DNA of 64,000 bases from Mesostigma viride (taxonomy: Eukaryota > Streptophyta > Mesostigmatophyceae > Mesostigmatales > Mesostigmataceae): assembly GCA_009746045.1 (NCBI GenBank), contig RPFO01000022.1:1798660-1862659 (forward strand), written 5' to 3'. Shown piece by piece: positions 12,071 to 22,210 of this stretch; within the stretch, counting starts at the first letter, position 1; every line of letters starts with the position of its first letter. The position numbers and the translations under genes are program-made. The notes under the pieces were generated by a model that saw only the letters and a program-made list of their open reading frames with translations, was not told where the DNA came from and ran no database searches.

Positions 12071-12602
12071 CATATATATTCATTGAGGCGATATTAGGCA
12101 CAGGCGCCTGGGCCTAGCCGGGCACCTGGCCCGCACAGATCAGGTAGATACATCAGATAGACTAGCTGGCACCAAGCCCGCCCAGCCTGGGCGATATGTC
12201 CTCACCTAGCTGGCGTGCCCCCGGCCGCGCGCGGCAGGGCCGCCACCCGTGGACTTTTCGTGATAGACTCGGCATGGACATGTGCTACACTAGACGTGAC
12301 GGGCTCACCCCCGGGCAGCCTCCTGGTTTGTCTGTAATATGGAGGCAGATGGTGCGCAAGGATAGATGGCAAGTAGTGATGAAGGAGACCACCCCCAAGC
12401 CTGTGGGGGCTCCGCGTGTGACCAAGTATGGCATTCATAGCGATTCGGGCCGCGGTGCCCACACCCCTGTAACTAGGACCTAGATAGCTTATACCATCCA
12501 TTCCATCCCATGTTCCCCTCCCACTGAGGACTTATGCTCACGTGACGCAGTCACGTGTCTATTAATTAATTAATTAATATTCATTGAGAATGATAGATTA
12601 CG

Positions 12603-12735
12603 GAGGTGAGATAGGCATGCAACATAAGGAAAAACCCGATAAATGGGAGAAACCTATATCCCCGATTTCTGGCGTGCGCTGGTTGTCTCCTTGATATATG
12701 GCACTTTTCCTTATGTTGCATGCCAATCTCACCTC
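12603..12735. mobile_element. MITE-like palindromic element, 31-bp inverted repeats
   Basis: Left arm 12603-12633 begins GAGGTGAGATAGGCATGC. The right arm 12705-12735 is its reverse complement with one mismatch. The 71-bp centre carries a copy of the recurrent word GCGCTGGTTGTCTCCTTGAT. No target-site duplication is obvious. Confidence 0.7.
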
Positions 12736-13446
12736 GCCAGTATAATGATCCGTTACGGCTGAAACGCAGTATCGAAAGAGTTACGCATGTGACAAGCAGC
12801 TATGACGACTACGAAAGCTAGCAAAACGAGGTTTGGAAAAGGAGCTTTCCGGCTCCCAGCCCAACCCACTAGCTTGCCATCGTCCTTGCCCAGCTAGCCG
12901 TCTGGGCCCCCAAAACCATATCGTCAGCAAATCCATCGCCAAGCGCCTCGCCAGAGCCCATGCTAGAAACCCTGCTATACGACAAATGCAAATGGCGACA
13001 GTACCAGTAGCCTACGCAAGCTTTTCTTTCTGCGGCTGACTGCGACTGATCGACCAAGGAAGATCGAATGCACCGAGATATGCCAGTACTTCACACTGGA
13101 GCACAAGCTCCGTGGGCCCGATGGGCCCATCCCACCGACAACGTGGTGGAGTTCCTCGCCCCCAGAATTCAACCATCGCCTCGCTATCCTTTTCAGCTTC
13201 TTCCAGCTAACTGAACGCGACCCGTCCTCGCTAAGCTCCGCAACGGCGCAACCCAGCCCAGCCTAGCTGCGCAGCCGGCAGCCAGCACATCTACTCCCTC
13301 CCTCTGCAAGGATGACATCCAAGCAGTGCTGGAGGAGCACGTGACGGTCGTGACCTGGCCCGCCGCTGGCCGAGAAGATGACCTCGCTTATCACGACGCT
13401 CAACATGACGGTGGAGGCCACTTGAGGTCTCCAATACGGAAACCAT
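12731..13446 (+). repeat. Coding-like dispersed repeat, copy 1
   Basis: Homologous along its length to the reverse complement of 15840-16527. Shared stretches include GGAAAAGGAGCTTTCCGGCT and GCTGGAGGAGCACGTGAC. Frames are broken by many small indels, so any protein it encoded is dead here. The family is not recognised; a retroelement ORF1/gag-like origin is only a guess. Confidence 0.65.
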
Positions 13447-13680
13447 GTCACGTGACCATGATCATTTACGTCCGTGCACTCAAGAAACAGCTGTTCACCG
13501 AATCATTTACGTCCGGTTCAGTTCCGTTGGTTTGGTTTCATGGTAGCCGTTCAAATGGCTAATTGGATTTGTTCAAGTCTGGGTACCGGCCGGTGTGAAT
13601 CGCCGCGCCGGATGCTAGTATACCCAACTCTACGACGCTTGTGGCTGAATATTTACTTTTGTAGTATATGTTCAGTCTAC

Positions 13681-14540
13681 TACAACACCAGAAAACCTAC
13701 GCGGGTATTCTGCACACGGCTGATTGGATTGCTCTTTTCGCGGACCTCAACGCCCAGGGACGTGCGTGGCTGTTCTCGCTTTCCTTGCGGAGTGTGGGCT
13801 CGGCGTACCTTCGTGCTCTTCCCATGGCCCCCCCATTCGCCTTGGCTCCCAGCCACTACTCGGTGGCGCTCCGGCACCAGCTATTTGCCCCGCAGCCTCT
13901 TGTTCCGGCCGGGCGGCCTTGTGGTAGCTGTGGGCAGCCGCTGGATCCCACGGGGACTCACTACCTTGCCTGCATGGGGGGCCAACAGAATCAGAATTGG
14001 TATTTGTATTTGCACACTGTCCTCCTGACGGTGGTGCTCGCCATGATTCGGTCGGTTTTCCCCCACGCGAACATCCGGTCCGAGGATGCGGATGGCGCTG
14101 CCTTCTATTCCCCCAACCACCGGCCTGACATCGTGGTGCTGGACTTTGAGGGGGGTGGCCGGCATCTGCTTATTGACGTTTCGGTGGCGCGGCCCTTGGC
14201 TCTTAGCCACGTGGCTGGGGCCTCCCTCACGGCAGGTTACACGGCGGACCGGGCGGAGCGGGCCAAGCTCCTGGCCTACGGCGACGTCGGGCACCATCGT
14301 GTGGTGCCCTTTGTCCTGGAGGAGTTTGGGGCCATGGGGCCCCTGACCTCCGCCTTCTTCAAGGAGTGTTGCCGGCTCCGGGAGGACCGGCTGGACCTGG
14401 AGGGCCAGCGGGCCCCATGGTCGGCGCGGACCTGGACGTCATATTGGCGTCAGCGCTTGTCGGTGGCGCTGACTCGGGCCATGGCGGACATCATGCTCCG
14501 CCGTACGCGGGCTGATTTTGCGGTGCAGCAGGGCTATTAG
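13681..14540 (+). pseudogene. C-terminal zinc-knuckle/endonuclease part of a non-LTR element ORF
   Basis: An open frame of about 285 residues enters from the target-site duplication without its own start and ends TAG at 14540. A Cys/His cluster, CGSCGQPLDPTGTHYLAC, precedes RPDIVVLDFEGGGRHLLIDV and a following Ser-Val. This order, with a PD...D-type core, resembles the C-terminal zinc finger and restriction-like endonuclease of non-LTR retrotransposons. The reverse transcriptase domain is absent, so the fragment cannot be autonomous. Confidence 0.75.
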
Positions 14541-14674
14541 GTTCCTCCCGTTAGGCGTTTCCATTGGTCTTATCGTAGTATAGAGCTTTGACATGGCTCT
14601 GTATATAGGTTTATAGCTGGGCGTTTGCTTTGGTTTGAGTGATTTCACTCTGCTGTAAGTAATTATATTTTTAA
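13681..14674 (+). mobile_element. 5'-truncated non-LTR retrotransposon with 16-bp target-site duplication
   Basis: The perfect duplication TATATGTTCAGTCTAC lies at 13665-13680 and 14675-14690. The body carries the C-terminal part of a retrotransposon ORF and a 134-bp 3' UTR ending ATTATATTTTTAA. 5' truncation, long target duplication and absence of LTRs are typical of target-primed reverse transcription. A second near-identical 3' end sits at 11709-12070. Confidence 0.9.
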
Positions 14675-14690
14675 TATATGTTCAGTCTAC

Positions 14691-15039
14691 CGTTAATTGG
14701 TAGATATCGGACGGCACAGTCATTATGTCATGATGACTGAGCGTCGCGCGTAATCATTATTGTATTGCTGCCATGAAGACTGATTTGATTGATGCCGCAC
14801 ACGCGACGCTCATATAGCCTGATCGCGCCAAAGCCTGAAATGTGTTGTGACAAGCAGGCAGGATTGGCACTGTACAAGGACTAAGCTAAGGCTATGGCTG
14901 GTTGTGTGCCGTGTGTTAGCGGTGCACGTGACTAGGTATGGTGCCGGCACAGCAGTAGGCAAACATTTTAAGCATGGCTGCCATGACGGCAGTGATCGAC
15001 TACCAATGGATACAAGCTAGGGCTATTAGCTATTCTAGC
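14691..15039. other. Intergenic, nothing recognised
   Basis: Lies between the retrotransposon's right duplication and the second coding-like repeat. No ORF, repeat or RNA motif is supported. Confidence 0.4.
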
Positions 15040-16530
15040 CCGCAGGGGGCGTCCACATCTTGTGGTTGATCATCAGGTCCCCGCCCGGCTCCAATACACC
15101 TTGGCTTCTGGGGGTCTTGCTTGTGGCGGAGGTATTACTGACGGCGCCGGCCACAGGTCGCGTCGCTGCTGCTGCTGAGCGGGGGTCAGGTCGTCGTCCA
15201 GCGTCCTGGTGAGGTCGTGCAGCCGGCCTCTTGCGACGAGAATTTAAGGAACCACTGCTAATTGTCCTCACGGGAGCTAGGGAAGGTGAGCAGGACTGGT
15301 GGGGGAGCCGGCTTGTCCCGTACGTGAGTGGGGAAGGCGGTGCACATGTGGCACCCACGCATGCATTTCGATCCACCTCACCTAGTAACCAGCCGGGCCC
15401 ATGAACTCGGGTAAGGAGTTGGTCCTTGGGCTCGTCGGCAAGGGTCAGGTTGACGTCTCACCTGGCTAATCTGGGGGAAACGACGCAGCGCCACCCGGCA
15501 GTCGCGGCGGGCGCGGTCGGTGGCCTCCCGTTGTTGTGCCTGGCGAAGGTCTTCAAGCTCCTGGAGTTTCGTAGCGATGGCGTCGGTGATGGAGGCGGTC
15601 GCTGTCCGCAGCAGGTCCGCATATAGGCCGTGGCCGTCTGCTCGATCCGCATCTAATTGGGACCTGTGAGACCAGGGCCTCGGTGTGGGAGGTGATGGCT
15701 TCAAGCTTCTTCATGAGCACGCCCCACAACGTCTTCAGTAATTGCCCTCCACCTGGTTTAGGCGAGAGACAAGTGCAGCTAGCGTGTGTCTCAGATATGC
15801 CTGCGCCGCGGTGTGCAGTGCCGTGAACTGTAGTCGGAGCTTGTGGACGACCTTGGTTTCCACATTGGAGACCCGGGCCTCCACCAATGATGTTGAGCGT
15901 GGTGTTTGGCGAGGTCAGCTTCTCGGCCAACGGCCAGGTCACGTGCTCCTCCAGCACTGCTCGGAGGTCATCCTTGCAGAATGCAGAGGGAGGGAGCCGA
16001 TGTGGCTGCCGGCTGCGCAGGCTGGGCTGGGTATACGTAGCGGAGCTTTGCGTTGCATGATGCCCATAAGAGTTTGCCGGAAGGAGCTGCACAGGATAGC
16101 AAGGCGGTGGTGGATCTCTAGCTATAGCTTGGCGAGGAACCCCTCCAGGTCGGCGGCAAGGATGGGCCCACCGGGCCCAAGGAGCTTGCGTTCTTGCATG
16201 TGCTAAGAAATTAATGCACTATTTCGGCGCATTCTTCCGTGGTCAGCTGCAGCCAGCTGCTGAAAGAAAAGCGTTCGTAATCTGGTAGGTACTGTCGCCA
16301 TTTGTTTTGGTCGTAGCATGGGCTCTGCAAGGCGCTTGGCGATGGTTTTGCTGGCGGTGGGTTTGCGGGCCCAGTCGACTGGGCAAGGACGATGGCGAGT
16401 GGGTTGGGCTGGGAGCCGGAAAGCTCCTTTTCCAGCCCCCGTTTCAGTTGCTTTTGGAGTCGTCATAGCTGCTTGTCACGTGCGTAACTTCGATACTGTG
16501 TGTAAGCCGTAACCGATTATACTGGCGAGT
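15040..16530 (-). repeat. Coding-like dispersed repeat, copy 2 (minus orientation)
   Basis: 15840-16527 is the inverted counterpart of 12731-13446. The minus strand keeps longer open frames than copy 1, at 16466-16203, 16092-15553 and 15704-15378. Parts are Gln/Arg/Glu-rich and look helical (for example LQELEDLRQAQQREA). Frames change between segments, so this is probably a decayed element. No domain was recognised. The two copies form inverted repeats about 3 kb apart around the retrotransposon insert. Confidence 0.6.
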
Positions 16531-16842
16531 GCATCTTAAAAAGGCGCATCGAATGCAAGTGGTCTGACCGAATTTGGGGCTCAGACGAAAAAGATATGAA
16601 CTCCGTCAGCCATACCGCCGTTAGCCATGGCGTTCCGCGAGGGATCGTGCCCATGCAGGGAGTTACTCTCTGCTGAGATGCCATGCCCTAGCTAGCATTT
16701 GTATAGCCATGATGATCTTCCCCCAGTATGCCGGCGTCTTTAGGTAGGGGCCTGAATACATAGTGGTGTGCAGGTGCACTTTGTGCACCCAGAGCAGGTG
16801 TAGTTTACACCCTACCCTTGCAGGAAGTAGCCCAGAGCCATA

Positions 16843-18075
16843 TACCCCTTCTCAGGGATATGTGCTACATATACTCCCAACGGAGATATGTTCCAATTCA
16901 ATCCAATCCAATCCAATCCAATCCAATCCAATCCAATCCAATCCAATCCAATCCAATCCAATCCAATCCAATCCAATCCAATCCAATCCAATCCAATCCA
17001 ATCCAATCCAATCCAATCCAATCCAATCCAATCCAATCCAATCCAATCCAATCCAATCCAATCCAATCCAATCCAATCCAATGGCCAATCCAATCCAATG
17101 GCCAATCCAATCCAATCCAATCCAATCCAATCCAATCCAATCCAATCCAATCCAATCCAATCCAATCCAATCCAATCCAATCCAATCCAATCCAATCCAA
17201 TCCAATCCAATCCAATCCAATCCAATCCAATCCAATCCAATCCAATCCAATCCAATCCAATCCAATCCAATCCAATCCAATCCAATCCAATCCAATCCAA
17301 TCCAATCCAATTATCCAATCCAATCCAATCCAATCCAATCCAATCCAATCCAATCCAATCCAATCCAATCCAATCCAATCCAATCCAATCCAATCCAATT
17401 CTTTTCAATTCAATTCAATTCAATCCAATCCAATCCAATCCAATCCAATCCAATCCAATCCAATCCAATCCAATTCAATTCAATTCAATTCAATTCAATT
17501 CAATTCAATTCAATTCAATTCAATTCAATTCAATTCAATTTGAACAATTCAATTCAATTCAATTTGAACAATTCAATTCAATTCAATTCAATTCAATTCA
17601 ATTCAATTCAATTCAATTCAATTCAATTCAATTCAATTCAATTCAATTCAATTCAATTCAATTCAATTCAATTCAATTCAATTCAATTCAATTCAATTCA
17701 ATTCAATTCAATTCAATTCAGTTCAATTCAGTTCAATTCAATTCAATTCAATTCAATTCAATTCAATCCAATCCAATCCAATCCAATCCAATTCAATTCA
17801 ATTCAATTCAATTCAATTCAATTCAATTCAATTCAATTCAATTCAATTCAATTCAATTCAATTCAATTCAATTCAATTCAATTCAATTCAATTCAATTCA
17901 ATTCAATTCAATTCAATTCAATTCAATTCAATTCAATTCAATTCAATTCAATTCAATTCAATTCAATTCAATTCAATTCAATTCAATTCAATTCAATTCA
18001 ATTCAATTCAATTCAATTCAATTCAATTCAATTCAATTCAATTCAATTCAATTCAATTCAATGCAATTCAATGCA
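16843..18075 (+). repeat. 1.2-kb (CAATC/CAATT)n pentanucleotide satellite behind a SINE-type 3' end
   Basis: 16859-16892 carries ATGTGCTACATATACTCCCA, matching the 3' ends of the inserts at 11478 and 59936. From about 16893 the sequence is pure CAATC repeats to about 17400, mixed to 17560, then mostly CAATT to 18075, with a CAATC island near 17766-17790. The period of five keeps frames open and yields spurious NPIQS-type peptides. Confidence 0.95.
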
Positions 18076-19426
18076 ATGCCATGCCATGCCGTAACGTACA
18101 ATAAGGCATGTGAGAGGAAAGTCGAGCTAGGCCGAGCGCGGCCGGCCATGAGTAGCTCGATCTAGCTCTTATATACTGCTGCGGCATGTACGCCTCCAGG
18201 GCAGCGCCTGGCCATGCACGAACTCAGAGACCATGAGCTTATGTATATGGCCGCGAGGTCTTTCTAACTCAAAGTCATTCGTACTTGTTGATTCCTTCAT
18301 TAATTTGCTCATGCTTGCAGACGTACCCATTGGGGAGCCGCGGAGTGCTCGATCCCTTCTAGTGCTCGCATGTTTTCCTAGCGGTTTGTTGCACAATTAC
18401 GAGAGGGGTACTGGCACGGGGCGGGGATCTTTATGTCAACAACAATCTGTGGAAGTCCCCCCGGGCTCCCCCGGGATAGAGCATTCAAGCTAGTTGTCTA
18501 GATGGGGGCAATCGACAATAACGGGATAGTAGCTTAGGCATTACAGCACATGGAATGATATTTAAGCTCCTGAAGCGATATAGTACTGTAGATTAGCTTT
18601 GGCTCCTTGTGGCCATCGGCTTGCGCCTTAGGCAACGTCTTGAGCCCACCTTACCTTCGTATTGCATAAGCTATGCGTCTGAGCCTACAAATGGTATAGC
18701 AAGGTTGTATTGCACCCACAGTGTAGCGCCCCGGCACCATGCTGCGGATAGAGCGCTGTGTGGCCTGCCCACTTGTCGTAGTGAGAGAAGCTAGTAGGGC
18801 GCCCTCCCTCCTCGTTGTGTATGGGGGTTGAAGGTTTTTTTCCTCTGTATTGGCACTCAAGTGACGATCGAGCACAGCGACAAAGGGCTTGCACATGGTC
18901 GCAAGGGCATCGCCGAGATTGCGTTCACGCAAACATCTAGCCCGTGACCGTCTGCCCAGATGTTCACCGGCCGGATGGGGCCGCACAAGTAGCAGGGCTG
19001 GGGCCATATCCGCGGTGGCCATTCCCACCAGGGGGCTGCCCTGCGAGGCCATAGCATTCCCCCCCCCTCCCTTCCCCACCCCACATTTCGTTTGCACGGT
19101 TGGTGGAGTGTAGCCGTGATGCCGCTAGCATAACACCCAAAGCGTGGCCATCCTCCACCACACACACACACACCGGTCTGCCGCTGGGACATGTTCCTCC
19201 GCGGGGCATGGCGAGTGCATCATGGGTTCCCTGTCCCTCCCCACAATGCCCCGTCCGGCCAACCCCCCTCCTCCCCCTCATCAGCAATCCCCCCCTTTTT
19301 CTCCGCTCAAGAGCGATACCAAGCACCCCCATCCTCCTCCTTCGCCCCCCACCCCTCATTTGCCGCTGGTGAGTCATGCCCACCGCGGCTGTTTCCCAAG
19401 ACCTCCTACCCCCCCCCCCTTCCCCG
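18076..19426. other. Intergenic region downstream of the arabinosyltransferase
   Basis: No gene was recognised. It contains the dispersed repeat at 18716-18868 and C-rich tracts near 19260-19430 next to the stop codon of the minus-strand gene. Confidence 0.4.
18716..18868 (-). repeat. Dispersed repeat shared with 59364-59510
   Basis: Read on the minus strand this segment matches 59364-59510 with small indels. Shared words are GTGCCAATACAGAGGAAA, CTACTAGCTTCTCTCACTAC and ACAAGTGGGCAGGCCA. Confidence 0.7.
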
Positions 19427-20581
19427 CTAGTGAGCGATACCCAGGGCCGTCAGCGCCTCGTTTATCATGTCCACCAATCGGAAGATGGTCTCAGGGGACC
19501 CCTCCGGCGGCGGCGTGATCCGTCCGGGCGGCACCACCGTCGAGTCCCTCTTGTCCCAGTGCCACCACCCGTGCGTGCCGTACGTGACCCGCCCCTTGGC
19601 GTCCACGTCGTTCCCATACGTGTAGTGAATGATGTACGTGTGGCCCAGCCGATGGTCAAACGGTGGCTGCACCATGATGTGCTTGTCCGCGTGGACGCTG
19701 AGGCCGTGGACCGCGCACGCGAGCGCAAACCCGTACATCTCCAGCACCCACCCGAGCTCCTTGCGCGCGCTGGGGTCGGCGTACAAATGGAGTGACGCGT
19801 TGTGCCACGAGGGGCCCACGACCCGCAGGTCCTCCTTGCGCATGAGCACGGGGGAGTTGCCCACGGGGGCGATGCCCCTCGGGTCACCTGAATAAACGAT
19901 CTTCATGAAGTGGGGGTACGCCTGCGGGTTGATATAGAAGAAGGGGAACCCGACGGGGCCGCCATGGTTGTGCTTGAGGGCGAGGTTTGGCATCGGCCGC
20001 ACGAACAGGTGGTCTGGCTCGGCCATGAGCACGTATTTCTCAGGGATGGGGTTCATCTCGAGCCACTGGATGAAGGCCCAGGGGCGGTTGATGACGACGT
20101 ATCCCTCGTCGACACCTGGTGGGAGCGGGTACACGACGACGGAGGGGATCTCGGACATGTACTCGTCGGGCTTGCCATCGTGGAGGATGCGTGTGAAGCC
20201 GCCCATCGCGCTCCCTGGCTGGGACTTGGCCTTGAGGTACCAGTAGTACATGATGCGGCTCTGCCACTGAATATACTGCTGCGACGTCGCGCTCATCGCG
20301 ACGTGGAAGAGGGTGTCCGGGTCCGGGCCGGCGGGTTTGGGGTCGGGCCCGGCCCCGAGCGCCGCGACGGGCTGCGTCTCCGGCAACAGGGCCGCGTGCT
20401 GGACAGGTAGCGAGACTTGCTGCATCCTTTTCAAGGCAGGGGACGGGCCGACCGGGTTGCCGGCCATTCGGTACTGCTTGGCCATCACAGTTCTAGAGCC
20501 CATGTAGGAGACCACGGTCGCTGCTAGAGCAAGCAGGAGGACCGGGATCCATGACTTGCAAGTTCCTGTCATGGTGTTCAT
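19427..20581 (-). CDS. Hydroxyproline O-arabinosyltransferase, intronless
   Basis: A single open frame of 384 residues, close to the usual length of the plant HPAT/RDN1 family (GT95). These Golgi type II membrane enzymes add the first arabinofuranose to hydroxyproline in extensin-like wall proteins and signalling peptides, using UDP-arabinofuranose. A short cytoplasmic N-terminus precedes a single membrane anchor at about residues 12-30. The catalytic region follows from about 88, with YIQWQSRIMYYWYLK, the acidic AEPDH motif (probable metal/nucleotide-sugar site), GFPFFYINP, GNSPVLM and WHWDKRD. The first Met precedes the membrane anchor directly, supporting this start. It is divergently oriented from the coiled-coil gene. 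It has no introns although every neighbour does, so retrotransposition of a processed copy is possible but not shown. Confidence 0.93.
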   Translation of the reverse strand: MNTMTGTCKSWIPVLLLALAATVVSYMGSRTVMAKQYRMAGNPVGPSPALKRMQQVSLPVQHAALLPETQPVAALGAGPDPKPAGPDPDTLFHVAMSATSQQYIQWQSRIMYYWYLKAKSQPGSAMGGFTRILHDGKPDEYMSEIPSVVVYPLPPGVDEGYVVINRPWAFIQWLEMNPIPEKYVLMAEPDHLFVRPMPNLALKHNHGGPVGFPFFYINPQAYPHFMKIVYSGDPRGIAPVGNSPVLMRKEDLRVVGPSWHNASLHLYADPSARKELGWVLEMYGFALACAVHGLSVHADKHIMVQPPFDHRLGHTYIIHYTYGNDVDAKGRVTYGTHGWWHWDKRDSTVVPPGRITPPPEGSPETIFRLVDMINEALTALGIAH

Positions 20582-22210
20582 TGTGTTAACGGCGGGTCTC
20601 CGATCCGCAAGCCCACAAAAACTTTAGACAACCAGGTCGCATGGAATTCACCGTCATCCTTGGCGTGTTCTCATCAAAGGCAGCCTTCCAGTCGACGACG
20701 ACTCCACCACTGGACGGATAGGCAAGAAGGCCCACCTCAAACTAGTGCCAGGATTTTCCCCCGATGGCCCTCTGACGGGCATGTTGTCCCTCGGTATCGA
20801 ATTGCATGGCCGGAAACCAGGTTGCATCGACGTTAACCCTGCTGTTGAGCAATGTGCATTGTGCCATCAACCATGCTGAACTTGTATACATTCCCTAACA
20901 GTGCCTCAATGGTGGCGATAACCAGCAGCCGCGTGTTTCAGGCAGAATAGCATGGAACAATATGGTTCCGTAATTCCGTCATTACGCACTCGCCATGCCC
21001 TGCTTCACGGCGTCCATAGCCAACCTCATGCAAATTCCGGGCAGAATGTGATGCCGACATAAAGCTCATAACAGTTTGGCACTGTACTCTGTATTAACGC
21101 ACCGTCGTATTTACGCCACGGCTGCTATTAGCTTAACTGTATATAAGATACCGGTATTTGCGCGCTGGCCATTGGTATACGGTGCGACATGGGCACAGCG
21201 CAGCACTTTTGCCGACAGGACAGGCGCATAATAAAACTCGCGATTAATTCAACGATTGACATACATACCAAACCAAGTACCAAAACGGCAAACTCCACAA
21301 ATCACATTAGCCGCCCGTATACATAGGATCCGACCTAATTATTACATTCTGTCAGTCCAGCGACGGTGTGGCTGGAGCGCGGTAATCAAGATATTCCAGA
21401 ATCATGAGAGCTCCGGTGCGGCTGGCAGCAAAACCATGCGTGCATGTTTACCATTCCTTTCGAATCAACTCATCATTCAACTCTGAGTTACTGGAATCCA
21501 TATTTCTTACACGCAGGATCTGCAGGACAGTTCAGTCCAGTTCAGTTGGATCCCACGCCAGTCATAGCCCGACAGAGATATGCATGACGATTATTATTGA
21601 CAACCTGACAACAGGAACTAAGAACTTGCCTGCTCGATACTGAACCCTCGAGGCCACTCACCTTTGTACCTCACCCTGACTTCATGAAACTTTCCTCTTT
21701 TTGCTTTTTCCGGCCTACCACGTTGCTTTTCCGCCCAATCCACATCCGAAATCGGCGCGGCGCTACCTTTTGTAGGGTGAGCGGATGGTCAATAAGCTTC
21801 AAACGTGGCGAAGCTTTACGTTACAGTCCAGTTGCGCAGTACCCGGCAGGCCGGAACTACTGGTCGAGGAAGTCTCCGTGCGCTATCGACCAAAAGGCAG
21901 CGTACGTTCCTGGTACGTTATGCATTAAATTCACCACTTAGTGTACACAGCCGCTCGAGGGCAACCCTGAAGGCCAAATTGAAATTTGCGGGGTTCGATG
22001 GTGCTCGGCAAACTAGGACCACACAGACGCTATGGCTCCTAGCTTACACGGGTTGGATTAACAAACACATGTCGGGAAGTGGGCCTCTTTCCCCCCCCGG
22101 GACGCGTAAGATGTAGATTTAAGATTTTGTGATGATTGAGAATTAGGCAAAGAAGTTTGCCCCAAATTTGTATTGACAATTGAGGAATTTAAAAGACCCA
22201 GATTTCAACA
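20582..22210. other. Divergent intergenic region
   Basis: This 1.6 kb separates the start of the minus-strand arabinosyltransferase from the first Met of the plus-strand coiled-coil gene and should hold both promoters. No convincing TATA box or RNA gene was identified. Confidence 0.4.

Larger units (their letters stand above)
11050..12430. repeat. Direct repeat pair interrupted by nested insertions
   Basis: The sequence at 11057-11302 plus 11540-11625 is repeated at 12143-12425 at roughly 85-90% identity by eye; shared words include CAGATAGACTAGCTGGCACC and GGCATGGACATGTGCTAC. The left copy is split by a SINE-like insert (11303-11538) and ends where a retrotransposon insert begins (11634). 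No coding potential was recognised. Confidence 0.75.

Noticed and set aside
16763-18165. 443-residue NPIQS/FNSIQ repeat ORF
   Set aside because: A consequence of a pentanucleotide satellite whose period is not divisible by three and which contains no stop word in these frames.
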